This document shows, one piece after another, positions 23,993-32,698 of a stretch of 64,000 nucleotides of DNA; the stretch's first letter is position 1, and each line of letters begins with the position of its first letter. The DNA comes from Blastococcus sp. TF02A-30 (GTDB lineage Bacteria; Actinomycetota; Actinomycetes; Mycobacteriales; Geodermatophilaceae), in NCBI RefSeq assembly GCF_003319185.1, contig NZ_QOHJ01000002.1, positions 248,001 to 312,000 on the forward strand. The letters run 5' to 3'. Both the position numbers and the translations under genes were made by a program. The notes under the pieces were generated by a model. That model was given only the letters and a program-made list of their open reading frames with translations, searched no databases and was not told where the DNA came from.

Positions 23993-25174
23993 ATGAGCGA
24001 CTCGGTGGCCGTCGTCTGGGACGACAGCCTGCTCGGCTACACGATGGGCGGGGAGCACCCGCTGCACCCGGTCCGGCTGGACCTCACCATGCGGCTTGCC
24101 GACAGCCTCGGCCTGCTGGCCGGCGACCGGCTGCGGGTGCTGAAGCCGGAGCCGGCCGACGAGCAGCTGCTCACCCTCGTGCACGACCCGCTGTACCTCG
24201 AGGCGGTGCGCCAGGCGCCGATCGACCCGTCCGTCGGGCACGGTCTCGGGACGTCGGACAACCCGGTCTTCGCGGGCATGTACGACGCCGCGGCGCTGAT
24301 CACCGGGGGCAGCGTGCTGGCCGCGCAGCAGGTGCACAGCGGAGCGGCGCAGCACGCGGTCAACATCTCCGGCGGGCTGCACCACGCCATGCGGGACCGG
24401 GCCGCGGGGTTCTGCGTGTTCAACGACGCCGCCGTCGCCATCGCCTGGCTGCTCGGGCAGGGCTACCAGCGGATCGCCTACGTCGACCTCGACGTGCACC
24501 ACGGCGACGGCGTGCAGGCCGCCTTCTACGACGACCCGCGGGTGCTCACCGTCAGCATCCACCAGACGCCGCTCACGCTGTGGCCGGGCACCGGCTTCCC
24601 GGAGGAGACCGGCGACGCCGACAAGGCCCTGGGCAGCGCGGTCAACCTCGCCCTGCCCAACGGCACCGACGACTCCGCCTGGCTGCGGGCGTTCACCGCC
24701 GTCGTCCCGAGCGTGCTCACGGCCTTCGAGCCGCAGATCATCGTCACCCAGTGCGGCTGCGACGCCCACCACGAGGACCCGCTCGCCGACCTCGCCCTCA
24801 CCATCGACGGCCAGCGCGCCAGCTACAAGGCGATGCACGAGCTGGCCCACCAGCTCTGCGACGGCCGGTGGATCGCGCTCGGGGGCGGCGGCTACGGGCT
24901 GGTGCGCTGCGTGCCGCGGGCCTGGACCCACCTGATCGCCGAGGTGTCCGGGGTGAAGCTCGACCCCGCCACCGAGATCCCGCAGTCCTGGCGCGACGAC
25001 GTCGTCGCCCGCGGGCTCCGGGCCCGGCCGCCCACCCACATGACCGAGGGCGGTTACACCGGCTTCTCCCGGTGGGACAGCTTCACCGAGTCCCGCGTGG
25101 ACCGCGCGATCATGCGCACCCGCCGCGCGTCCTTCCCCTACTTCGGCCTCGACCCGGACGATCCCCGTGACTGA
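23993..25174 (+). CDS. acuC: AcuC-type protein deacetylase (class I HDAC fold)
   Basis: A 393-residue zinc-dependent deacetylase of the AcuC branch. GLHHAMRDRAAGFCVFNDAA holds the active-site His pair and YVDLDVHHGDGVQ the Asp and His zinc ligands. TQCGCDAHHEDPLADLALT and LGGGGYGLVR complete the site, the last with the catalytic region Gly-Gly-Tyr. AcuC removes acetyl groups from acetyl-CoA synthetase and reactivates it. The next gene, a Pat-type acetyltransferase, starts inside its last codons (8-base overlap), so the opposing enzymes are made together. AGGAGG lies before the ATG. Confidence 0.92.
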   Translation: MSDSVAVVWDDSLLGYTMGGEHPLHPVRLDLTMRLADSLGLLAGDRLRVLKPEPADEQLLTLVHDPLYLEAVRQAPIDPSVGHGLGTSDNPVFAGMYDAAALITGGSVLAAQQVHSGAAQHAVNISGGLHHAMRDRAAGFCVFNDAAVAIAWLLGQGYQRIAYVDLDVHHGDGVQAAFYDDPRVLTVSIHQTPLTLWPGTGFPEETGDADKALGSAVNLALPNGTDDSAWLRAFTAVVPSVLTAFEPQIIVTQCGCDAHHEDPLADLALTIDGQRASYKAMHELAHQLCDGRWIALGGGGYGLVRCVPRAWTHLIAEVSGVKLDPATEIPQSWRDDVVARGLRARPPTHMTEGGYTGFSRWDSFTESRVDRAIMRTRRASFPYFGLDPDDPRD

Positions 25175-27866
25175 GCAGACCGCGCCTCCCGCCGAGGCCC
25201 CCCCGACCCCGCCGCCGCACTGGGAGGCCGACATCGTCGCCGCCGACGGCGGCACCGTGCACCTGCGCCCGATCTGCCCGGAGGACGCCGACGGGCTCAC
25301 CGGCCTCATGGACCGCAGCAGCGACCAGACCCGCTACTACCGGTTCTTCGGGCCGATGAAGCGGCTCTCGGACAAGGACCTGCACCGGTTCACCCACGTC
25401 GACCACGACAACCGGGTGGCCTTCGTGGTCCTGCTGGGGGACCAGGTCATCGCCGTCGGCCGGTACGACCGGTACCCGGGCACCGACGACGCCGAGGTGG
25501 CCTTCCTGGTCGAGGACGCCCACCAGGGCCGCGGCCTGGGGTCGGTGCTGCTCGAGCACCTGGCCGCAGCCGCCCGGGAGCGCGGGATCAAGCGCTTCGT
25601 CGCCGAGGTGCTCGCGCAGAACAGCAAGATGGTGCGGGTCTTCCGGGACGCGGGCTACAAGGCCGAGCGCTCCTACGAGGACGGCGTCGTGCACCTGACC
25701 TTCCCGATCGAGCAGACCGAGGACGCCCTCGCCGTCGCCTACGAGCGCGAGCAGCGCAGCGAGTCGCGGTCGATCGCGCGGCTGCTCACCCCGTCGTCGG
25801 TGGCCGTCGTGGGCGCCAGCAACGACGACGGGAAGGTCGGCAACGCGCTGCTCCGCCACCTGCTCGACTACGGCTTCTCCGGCCCGGTCTACCCGGTCAA
25901 CCCGACCGCGCGGCACGTCCGCGGGGTGCCCGCCTACGCGACGATCGAGGACATCCCCGACGACGTCGACCTCGCCGTCCTCGCGGTGCCGGCCGACGAG
26001 GTGGCCGCCGTGCTCGAGGCGTGCCGGCGCAAGCGGGTCCGGGGGCTGGTGGTCGTCTCCGGCGGCTTCGGCGAGACCGGCCCCGAGGGGCGCGAGGCCG
26101 AGCGCCGGCTGGTCGCCGCGGCCCGCGCGTCGGGCATGCGCGTCGTGGGCCCCAACTGCCTGGGCATCGTCAACACCGACCCCGAGGTGCGGCTCAACGC
26201 CTCGCTGGCGCCGATGGTCCCCGGCCGCGGGCGGGTCGGCTTCTTCGCCCAGTCCGGCGCGCTGGGCGTCGCCCTGCTGGAGCGCGCCCGCAGCCGCGGC
26301 ATCGGGCTGTCGTCGTTCGTCTCCGCCGGCAACCGCGCCGACGTCAGCGGCAACGACCTGCTGCAGTACTGGGCCACCGACCCCGGCACCGAGGTGGTGC
26401 TGCTGCACCTGGAGAGCTTCGGCAACCCCCGCAAGTTCGCCCGGCTGGCCCGCACCGTCGGCCGCACCAAGCCGGTGGTGGCGGTGAAGAGCGGCCGGCA
26501 CGTCGGCGTCACCCCGGGCCTGGCCGGGACCTCGGTCGCGGTGCCCGAGCAGTCGGTGGCGGCGCTGTTCTCCTCGGCCGGCGTCATCCGGGTCGAGACG
26601 GTGGCGCAGCTGTTCGACGTCGGCACCCTGCTGGCCCACCAGCCGCTCCCGGCGGGGGCGCGGGTCGCCGTCGTCGGCAACTCCACCGCCATCGGCGTGC
26701 TCGTCGCCGACGCCGTCCTGGAGGAGGGGCTGGAGCTGGCGCACGAGGCGCCGGTCGACATCGGCGTCTCCGGCACCCCGGAGGAGTTCCGCGCCGCGCT
26801 GCAGGCCGCGGTCGACGACGACGGCGTGGACGCCGTGGTCGCGGTGTTCCTGCCACCGCTGATGTCCGGCTCGCACGAGTACGGCCCGGCGCTGCGCGAG
26901 GTGTCCGTCGGTTCGGGCAAGCCGATCGTGGCCAGCTTCCTGTCGACCGAGGGCATCCCGCCGGAGCTGGCGGTCCTGGACGAGCACGGCATGCCGGCCC
27001 GCGGCTCGGTGCCGTCGTTCAGCACCCCGGAGCGGGCGGTCATCGCGCTGGCCAAGGTCGCCGAGTACGCCCGGTGGCGCCGTCGTCCGGTCGGCGAGAT
27101 CCCGGAGCTGCCCGACGTCGACGAGGCCGCCGCCCGCGCCGTGGTCCGCGCGGTGCTCGCGGACGCCCCCGGCGGCCGGGACCTGACCGACGACGAGCTC
27201 ATCGCGCTGCTCGGCGCCTACGGCGTCCCGCTGCTCGGCACCCGCACGGTGAGCGACGCCGAGGCCGCGGTCGCCGCCGCGGAGGAGATCGGCTACCCCG
27301 TCGTCCTCAAGTCCACGGCGCCCTGGCTGCGGCACCGGTCCGACCTCGGCGGCGTGCGGCTGGACCTCATCGACGCCGACGCGGTGCGCGCTGCGTTCGC
27401 CGCCATCCCGTCCGGCGACCCGGTGATCGTGCAGGAGATGGCCGCCCCGGGCGTCGCGACGGTCGTGGAGATCGTCGACGACCCGTCGTTCGGCGCGCTG
27501 GTGAGCTTCGGCGTCGGGGGAGTGGCCACCGAGCTGCTCGGCGACCGGGCGTTCCGCACGCTGCCGCTGTCGGACCTGGACGCCGCCGAGCTGGTCCGCG
27601 CGCCGCGGGCCTGGCCGCTGCTCGACGGCTGGCGCGGCTCGGAGCCGGTGGACACCGGGGCGCTGGAGGACCTGCTGCTGCGGGTCGCCCGGCTGGCCGA
27701 CGACCTGCCCGAGGTGCTGCGGCTGACCCTCGAGCCGGTGATCGTCGGCCCGCCGCACCCGTGGCACGGCGGCCGGTCGCTGGTCGTCGCCGGCGGCACG
27801 GGGCACGTCGGCCGGCCCACCGCCCGGGTCGACCCCGGCCCGCGCCGGATGCGCTCGCTGCTGTAA
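25167..27866 (+). CDS. Pat-type protein lysine acetyltransferase: GNAT fused to NDP-forming acyl-CoA synthetase
   Basis: An 899-residue two-part protein. A GNAT domain comes first (residues ~15-190, with the acetyl-CoA loop QGRGLGSVLLEH near residue 118). An NDP-forming acyl-CoA synthetase-like part follows: CoA-binding domain from residue ~205 (VAVVGASNDDGKVGNALLRH), ligase domains, and an ATP-grasp domain from ~680 (GYPVVLKSTAPWLRHRSD). Enteric Pat has the GNAT domain last; the GNAT-first order matches Streptomyces PatA. It probably acetylates and silences acetyl-CoA synthetase, opposed by AcuC. No cyclic-nucleotide domain is seen, unlike the mycobacterial enzyme. The GTG at 25167 overlaps acuC. 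Confidence 0.9.
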   Translation: MTEQTAPPAEAPPTPPPHWEADIVAADGGTVHLRPICPEDADGLTGLMDRSSDQTRYYRFFGPMKRLSDKDLHRFTHVDHDNRVAFVVLLGDQVIAVGRYDRYPGTDDAEVAFLVEDAHQGRGLGSVLLEHLAAAARERGIKRFVAEVLAQNSKMVRVFRDAGYKAERSYEDGVVHLTFPIEQTEDALAVAYEREQRSESRSIARLLTPSSVAVVGASNDDGKVGNALLRHLLDYGFSGPVYPVNPTARHVRGVPAYATIEDIPDDVDLAVLAVPADEVAAVLEACRRKRVRGLVVVSGGFGETGPEGREAERRLVAAARASGMRVVGPNCLGIVNTDPEVRLNASLAPMVPGRGRVGFFAQSGALGVALLERARSRGIGLSSFVSAGNRADVSGNDLLQYWATDPGTEVVLLHLESFGNPRKFARLARTVGRTKPVVAVKSGRHVGVTPGLAGTSVAVPEQSVAALFSSAGVIRVETVAQLFDVGTLLAHQPLPAGARVAVVGNSTAIGVLVADAVLEEGLELAHEAPVDIGVSGTPEEFRAALQAAVDDDGVDAVVAVFLPPLMSGSHEYGPALREVSVGSGKPIVASFLSTEGIPPELAVLDEHGMPARGSVPSFSTPERAVIALAKVAEYARWRRRPVGEIPELPDVDEAAARAVVRAVLADAPGGRDLTDDELIALLGAYGVPLLGTRTVSDAEAAVAAAEEIGYPVVLKSTAPWLRHRSDLGGVRLDLIDADAVRAAFAAIPSGDPVIVQEMAAPGVATVVEIVDDPSFGALVSFGVGGVATELLGDRAFRTLPLSDLDAAELVRAPRAWPLLDGWRGSEPVDTGALEDLLLRVARLADDLPEVLRLTLEPVIVGPPHPWHGGRSLVVAGGTGHVGRPTARVDPGPRRMRSLL

Positions 27867-27870
27867 CGCC

Positions 27871-27922
27871 GTCCTGGCTCAGCATCACGGGTCCTGGCTC
27901 ACCACCGGTGCTGAGCCAGGAC
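27871..27922. repeat. Compound repeat: two direct and one inverted copy of GTCCTGGCTCA
   Basis: GTCCTGGCTCA occurs at 27871-27881 and again at 27891-27901, and its reverse complement at 27912-27922. The outer pair extends to 14 bp (GTCCTGGCTCAGCA with TGCTGAGCCAGGAC). Two alternative hairpins can therefore form just after the pat stop. It may be the terminator of acuC-pat or a small mobile or dispersed repeat. Confidence 0.7.
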
Positions 27923-27928
27923 CCGCGA

Positions 27929-27947
27929 TGATCAGGAGACCTGATCA
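27929..27947. repeat. Palindrome TGATCAG-GAGAC-CTGATCA
   Basis: Seven-base perfect arms around a five-base spacer, between the compound repeat and the sigma-factor terminator. It is too short and AT-rich for a terminator here; a protein-binding site is possible, but no promoter is near, since both neighbouring genes end here. Confidence 0.5.
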
Positions 27948-27951
27948 CGAC

Positions 27952-27983
27952 GAGAGCCCGCCCCCTTTCGGGGACGGGCTCTC
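27952..27983 (-). terminator. Intrinsic terminator of the sigB-type gene
   Basis: GAGAGCCCG pairs with CGGGCTCTC, and inside them CCCC with GGGG around a TTTC loop, starting 16 bases past the sigB stop. The stem is GC-rich with one bulge. This is a clear terminator-like hairpin though without a long T-run. Confidence 0.75.
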
Positions 27984-27999
27984 GGTGAGTCGCTGGCTC

Positions 28000-28992
28000 T
28001 TACGCCAGGTAGTCGCGCAGGGCGTCGGCGCGCTCCGGGTCGCGGAGCTTGGCCATCGTCTCGCGCTCGATCTGGCGGACCCGCTCGCGGGACAGGCCGA
28101 ACTGCTTGCCGATCTGCTCCAGCGTGCGGGGCTGGCCGCCGTCCAGGCCGAACCGCAGCACGACGACGTCGCGCTCGCGGTCCTCCAGCGTCTCCAGGAC
28201 GTTGCGGACGTCGCCCTTCATCATCTGGAAGGCGACGGCGTCCTCGGCGACCGCCGCGTCGGCGTCCTCGATGAAGTCACCGAGACGGGACTCCTCGTCG
28301 GCACCGACGGTCTGGTCCAGGCTGACCAGGTCGCGGCTGTACTCGAGCAGCTCGGTGATCCGTGCCTCGGGCATGTCCAGCTCGAGCCCGAGCTCCTCGG
28401 CGGTGGGCTCGCGCTCCAGCTCCTGGTGCATGCGCCGGCGGGTGCGGACCACCTTGTTGACCTGCTCGGCCAGGTGGACGGGCAGCCGGATCGTGCGGCC
28501 GGAGTCGGCCATCGCCCGGGTGATCGCCTGGCGGATCCACCACGTGGCGTAGGTCGAGAACTTGAAGCCCTTGGTGTAGTCGAACTTCTCGACCGCGCGG
28601 ATCAGGCCGACGTTGCCTTCCTGGATGAGGTCCAGGAACGTCATGCCGTGGCCGGTGTAGCGCTTGGCCACCGACACGACCAGGCGGAGGTTGGCCTCCA
28701 GCAGGTGCGCCTTGGCGGCCTTGCCGTCGACCGCCAGGGTCTTGTAGTCGCGCTGGCGGGCGGGGGAGAGGCCCTGCTTCTCGGCCAGCAGCCGCTCGGC
28801 GTAGAGCCCGGCCTCGATCCGCTTGGCCAGCTCCACCTCCTGCTCGGCGGTGAGCAGCGCGGTCTTGCCGATGGTGTTCAGGTACACGCGCACGAGGTCG
28901 GTGGACACCAGGCCGGTGGTGTCGGGCTCGCGGCGGGCGGTGCGCGAGCGGACCTCGAGGGTGTCGTTGGGGGAAGACTGCAGCAGCGTCAC
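28000..28992 (-). CDS. sigB: SigB-type principal-like RNA polymerase sigma factor
   Basis: A 330-residue group 2 sigma-70 factor. [31 protein letters not shown] is region 1.2. [57 protein letters not shown] covers 2.1-2.4 (-10 recognition). Region 3 follows, and the end has [20 protein letters not shown], region 4.2 for the -35. It lacks the long acidic N-terminal region 1.1 of SigA, which fits SigB. The GTG at 28992 is chosen since region 1.2 follows about 30 residues later. The position next to ideR matches mycobacteria. The upstream region has a GGAAC...GTT promoter, so it is probably induced by an ECF sigma factor under stress. Confidence 0.92.
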   Translation of the reverse strand: MTLLQSSPNDTLEVRSRTARREPDTTGLVSTDLVRVYLNTIGKTALLTAEQEVELAKRIEAGLYAERLLAEKQGLSPARQRDYKTLAVDGKAAKAHLLEANLRLVVSVAKRYTGHGMTFLDLIQEGNVGLIRAVEKFDYTKGFKFSTYATWWIRQAITRAMADSGRTIRLPVHLAEQVNKVVRTRRRMHQELEREPTAEELGLELDMPEARITELLEYSRDLVSLDQTVGADEESRLGDFIEDADAAVAEDAVAFQMMKGDVRNVLETLEDRERDVVVLRFGLDGGQPRTLEQIGKQFGLSRERVRQIERETMAKLRDPERADALRDYLA

Positions 28993-29136
28993 GATGCTTC
29001 TTCGTCCTTGCCTTCGATTCGGATGCATCCGCCGGTCGTCGATGGCGCGGCGGTGCGGCACCCGGGGCGTCGGGGGTGGGGGCCGGGGTCTCCGGACCGT
29101 CCCCGTTGGCTCTCTGTCCGGTGTGGTACGCCCTGC

Positions 29137-29165
29137 ACAACGGCTCCGACAGGGGCGCGTGTTCC
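29137..29165 (-). promoter_or_regulatory. ECF-type promoter for sigB
   Basis: On the minus strand GGAAC (29165-29161) is followed after 18 bases by CGTTGT (29142-29137). GGAA(T/C)-N18-19-GTT is the consensus of SigR/SigH and SigE-like factors, which drive sigB in related bacteria. It lies about 145 bases before the sigB start. Inferred from motif only. Confidence 0.45.
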
Positions 29166-29236
29166 ACGAATCCCCGGTTCACAGCAAACCCGCAGGGAGT
29201 GATGTCGCGCACCCGTCCTACCCGGGTGGCGGGAGA

Positions 29237-29668
29237 TCAGACCTCCAGGAGCAAGGTCATCGGGCCCTCGTTGACCGACGACACCTGCATCCGGGCGCCG
29301 AACACCCCCGTGGCCACCGCGGCGCCGCGCCGCCGCAGTTCGGCCACCACCTCGTCGACCAGCGGTTCCGCGACCTCGCCGGGCGCGGCGTCGGCCCACG
29401 AGGGGCGCCGGCCCTTGCGGGTGTCGGCGTAGAGGGTGAACTGGCTGACGACCAGCACCGGGAGGCCGAGATCCGCGGCGGAGACCGCGCCGTCGTCGGT
29501 GGGGAAGATCCGCAGCTCGTGGATCTTGCGGGCCAGCAGCCGCGACCGGTCGGCGTCGTCGGCGTGCCCCACGCCGACCAGTGACAGCAGTCCCGTCCCG
29601 ATCTGGCCGACCACCTCGCCGTCGACGGTTACAGCGGCTGTAGACACCCTGCTCACGACGGCACGCAT
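29237..29668 (-). CDS. dtd: D-aminoacyl-tRNA deacylase
   Basis: A 143-residue homodimeric enzyme that hydrolyses D-amino acids wrongly attached to tRNA, and glycine from tRNA-Ala. The N terminus [21 protein letters not shown], the catalytic motif [17 protein letters not shown] with its S-Q-x-T, and the C-terminal [22 protein letters not shown] (Gly-cisPro-type motif region N-x-GP-x-T) are all intact. An ATG at 29677 is also possible; I prefer 29668 because family members start MRAVV. It is divergent from the xylanase and upstream of sigB on the same strand, 244 bases away. Confidence 0.93.
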   Translation of the reverse strand: MRAVVSRVSTAAVTVDGEVVGQIGTGLLSLVGVGHADDADRSRLLARKIHELRIFPTDDGAVSAADLGLPVLVVSQFTLYADTRKGRRPSWADAAPGEVAEPLVDEVVAELRRRGAAVATGVFGARMQVSSVNEGPMTLLLEV

Positions 29669-29720
29669 CCCGCCCATCCTCGCGCACCGGTACCGCGGCA
29701 GGGCCGACGGGTCCAGAAAT

Positions 29721-29734
29721 CGTTTTCGAAAACG
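29721..29734. promoter_or_regulatory. LacI-type operator upstream of the xylanase
   Basis: CGTTTTCGAAAACG is a perfect 14-bp palindrome with a central CG, the shape bound by LacI/GalR sugar regulators such as those of xylan and cellulose genes. It lies about 95 bases before the xylanase start and is strikingly AT-rich for this DNA. TTGACG, a possible -35, follows directly. No LacI gene is in the window. Confidence 0.6.
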
Positions 29735-29829
29735 TTGACGCAGCGGAGTGTGACGCCGTTCACTCGTCCGGCCGACACCGCTCGGCCCGGTCCGGAACCG
29801 GTCACCCGCAACGCCGCGAGGGGAACGCC

Positions 29830-32574
29830 ATGGGACGACGTCGAGTGGGAGCCGGGACGCTGGTCCTGGGCCTGACCGCAGGGGCGGTGGCGCTGGTGGC
29901 CCCGCCGGCGGCCGCAGCGCCCGCGACCGTGCACCAGGCCGGCTTCGAGGAGGGGACCGACGGCTGGTACGGCCGCGGTCCCGCCCAGGTCGCGCGCAGC
30001 ACCGCCGAGGCCCGCACCGGCCTCGCCAGCCTGGCGGTCACCGGCCGCTCCGAGAGCTGGCACGGTCCCGGCATCGACGCCCGCGGCTTCCTGCCCGCCG
30101 GCACCTGGACGGTCGAGGGCTGGGTCAAGCTCCCCGCCGGCTCCGGTACCGACCAGGTGACCCTCAGCGTGGCGCGCACGCCCGAGGGCGGCAGCACCAG
30201 CTACGACACCGTCGCCTGGCAGGTGGCGGTGTCCGATTCCGGCTGGACGCGCGTCTCCGGCAGCTACTCCTTCAGCGGCGCGGTGAGCCAGCTCGAGCCC
30301 TACTTCGAGAGCCCCGACCCGACGCAGAGCTTCTTCCTCGACGACGTCGTCGTGACCGGCGAGCCCGCGGCGCCGGGCGAGCCGGGCGCCGCGCAGCCGC
30401 TGACGACCGACTTCGAGTCCGGCCTGCAGGGCTGGGGTCCGCGCGGCGACGCCCGTGTCGAGCGGGTCACCGGTGACGCGCACGGCGGCACGGCCAGCCT
30501 GCTGGCCACCAACCGGCTGCAGGACTGGCAGGGCCCGGCGATCGACGTGACCGCCAACCTCGCCGTGGGGCAGCCGGTGCGGGTCGGCCTGTGGGCCAAG
30601 CTGGCCCCGGGCCAGGGCTCTGCCTCGCTCTTGGCCTCCGTCCAGCGCGACCGGGCCGGCACCGCCACGGCGTACGAGAACATCGGCGGCGCCTCCGCCG
30701 TCGTCACCGACGCGGCGTGGGTGCGGCTGGAGGGTACGTACACCTTGCCCGCCGCCGCGGACCGGGCGCAGCTCTACGTCGAGGGCACCGCCGGCAAGGA
30801 CTTCCTGATCGACGACGTGACCGTGGCGCCGTTCCAGGAGACGCCGATCCAGGACCTGCCCGCGCTGCGGGACGTCCTGGGTGCGCAGGGCTTCGAGCGG
30901 GTCGGCGTGGCCGTCGACCAGCGGGAGACCACCGGCCGCGCCGCGCAGCTGGTGACCAGGCACTACAGCGCGATCACCCCGGAGAACGACGGCAAGCCCG
31001 AGGTCGTGCAGCCCACCGAGGGCACCTTCGACTTCACCCGGCTCGACGCGCTGCTCGACTTCGCCGACGCGACCGGCACCCAGGTGTACGGGCACGTGCT
31101 GGTCTGGCACTCGCAGACCCCCGCCTGGTGGTTCCAGCGCCCCGACGGCACCCCGCTGACCGACAGCGCCGCCGACCAGGCGCTGCTCCGCGGGCGCATG
31201 GAGGCCCACATCAAGGCCATCGCCGACCACGTGAACGCCCGCTACCCCGACGGCGGCAGCCCGCTCTGGGCGTGGGACGTGGTCAACGAGGTCATCGCCG
31301 ACGGCGACACCGCCAATCCGCACGACATGCGCGACAGCCGCTGGTTCCAGGTGCTCGGCGAGGGCTTCGTCGACGAGGCGTTCCGTCTGGCCGACCAGTA
31401 CTTCCCGGCGCAGGAGCTGTTCATCAACGACTACAACTCCGAGATGCCGGAGAAGCGGGCCGACTACGTCGACCTGGTCCGGTCGCTGATCGCGCGGGGC
31501 GTGCCGATCGACGGTGTCGGCCACCAGGTGCACGTCGACTTCGCCCGACCCGTGGAGTGGCTCGGCGACTCGCTGGCCGCGGTCGAGCGGCTCTCCGCCG
31601 AGACCGGCCGGCCGCTGCTCCAGGTGATCACCGAGCTCGACGTCAGCAACTCCGCCGAGAACAACGGCGCCGACGTCAGCGGCCCGGACGCGCCCACCCA
31701 CCGGCCGGGGATGGCCGACCAGGCGCAGTCCGAGACCGAGCTCGGCTACTACTACCGCGACCTCTTCCAGGTGCTGCGGGCGCACGCCGGCTCCATCGAG
31801 TCGGTGACCTTCTGGGGCATCAGCAACGCCCGCACCTGGCTGCGGACGTGGCCGATGGCGCGGCCGTGGGAGCAGCCGCTGCCGTGGAGCGACGACCTGC
31901 AGGCCATGCCGGCCTACTGGGGGATCGTCGACCCCGCGCAGCTGCCGGCCCGCCCGGCCGACCAGCTGCCGCCGCGGATCGCCGCCAAGGACCCGGTCCG
32001 CGTCCCGTCCACCGGCGCGGACGGCGCGCGGGTCACCTACGCGCCGCCGGTGGCGGGGGACACCCGGGACGGGGCGATCCGGCCCACCTGCGACCGGCCG
32101 TCGGGCTCGCGGTTCCCGATCGGGACGACGACGGTCACCTGCACCGCGGCGGACCAGGCCGGCAACGCCGCCACCCCCGGCACCTTCGACGTGGTGGTCA
32201 CCCCGCCGCCCACGACGACGAACCTCTACCAGCAGATCAACAACGGTCCCGTCGTGCGGGCCAACGTGCACCAGACCGTGCAGCTGGTGGTGCAGTTCGG
32301 GAACCGGGGCACGGGGACGCTGCTGGGCAGCACCTTCGGTTACTCCTGCACGCGGACCGGGGGGACGACGTCGTTCGCCCTGGAGCTGGCTCCCGGCTCC
32401 GCGCGGCAGGCGGGCAACCGCGACTACCCGGCCGGGCAGAACGCGAACATCACCCTGCGGGGACGCCCGACCCAGGTGGGGACGGCGACCTTCAGCTGCA
32501 CGCTGACGATGACCGACTCGTTCGGGGCGCCGGTCAGCGCCACGGCCGCGGTCACCGTCGACGTGCGCCGCTGA
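29830..32574 (+). CDS. Secreted GH10 endo-1,4-beta-xylanase with two carbohydrate-binding modules
   Basis: A 914-residue secreted enzyme that cuts beta-1,4-xylan. Residues 1-32 are a signal peptide ending in PAAAAPA. Two CBM4/9-like beta-sandwich modules (~35-180 and ~190-335) bind xylan or cellulose. The GH10 barrel spans ~340-695: acid/base Glu487 in WDVVNEV and nucleophile Glu602 in ITELDV. A HYR-like domain (~705-790) and a C-terminal beta domain with a Cys pair (~800-914) follow. A LacI-type palindrome before the gene suggests sugar induction. A strong hairpin follows the stop. It looks like a self-contained single-gene unit gained between housekeeping genes. Confidence 0.94.
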   Translation: MGRRRVGAGTLVLGLTAGAVALVAPPAAAAPATVHQAGFEEGTDGWYGRGPAQVARSTAEARTGLASLAVTGRSESWHGPGIDARGFLPAGTWTVEGWVKLPAGSGTDQVTLSVARTPEGGSTSYDTVAWQVAVSDSGWTRVSGSYSFSGAVSQLEPYFESPDPTQSFFLDDVVVTGEPAAPGEPGAAQPLTTDFESGLQGWGPRGDARVERVTGDAHGGTASLLATNRLQDWQGPAIDVTANLAVGQPVRVGLWAKLAPGQGSASLLASVQRDRAGTATAYENIGGASAVVTDAAWVRLEGTYTLPAAADRAQLYVEGTAGKDFLIDDVTVAPFQETPIQDLPALRDVLGAQGFERVGVAVDQRETTGRAAQLVTRHYSAITPENDGKPEVVQPTEGTFDFTRLDALLDFADATGTQVYGHVLVWHSQTPAWWFQRPDGTPLTDSAADQALLRGRMEAHIKAIADHVNARYPDGGSPLWAWDVVNEVIADGDTANPHDMRDSRWFQVLGEGFVDEAFRLADQYFPAQELFINDYNSEMPEKRADYVDLVRSLIARGVPIDGVGHQVHVDFARPVEWLGDSLAAVERLSAETGRPLLQVITELDVSNSAENNGADVSGPDAPTHRPGMADQAQSETELGYYYRDLFQVLRAHAGSIESVTFWGISNARTWLRTWPMARPWEQPLPWSDDLQAMPAYWGIVDPAQLPARPADQLPPRIAAKDPVRVPSTGADGARVTYAPPVAGDTRDGAIRPTCDRPSGSRFPIGTTTVTCTAADQAGNAATPGTFDVVVTPPPTTTNLYQQINNGPVVRANVHQTVQLVVQFGNRGTGTLLGSTFGYSCTRTGGTTSFALELAPGSARQAGNRDYPAGQNANITLRGRPTQVGTATFSCTLTMTDSFGAPVSATAAVTVDVRR

Positions 32575-32580
32575 ACCGCG

Positions 32581-32611
32581 CCGGCGCGCGGGACCGGCAC
32601 CCGCGCGCCGG
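32581..32611 (+). terminator. Xylanase terminator hairpin
   Basis: CCGGCGCGCGGG and its exact complement form a 12-bp stem around a seven-base loop, starting six bases after the xylanase stop. Confidence 0.7.
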
Positions 32612-32633
32612 CGGCGGACCGTCTCGGGGATGC

Positions 32634-32645
32634 TTGAAGCTTCAA
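32634..32645. promoter_or_regulatory. Palindrome TTGAAGCTTCAA before the dioxygenase gene
   Basis: A 12-bp perfect palindrome followed by AAAAGTGG, 54 bases before the dioxygenase start. Sites of this form are typical of MarR-type aromatic or quinone sensors. No MarR gene is in the window, and the nearby LysR protein would be expected at a T-N11-A box instead. Confidence 0.5.
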
Positions 32646-32698
32646 CAAAAGTGGTGCACAGTGGGGTCGGTACCCGCCGACCGACAGGAGCACCCGAG

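Noticed and set aside
20870..25309. A single 1479-residue reading from the S9 peptidase through ideR and acuC
   Set aside because: The frame is open by chance across two other well-supported genes; the peptidase starts at 22978.
25110..27806. 898-codon minus-strand frame across pat
   Set aside because: Composition is that of an antisense shadow and the pat domains are intact on the plus strand.
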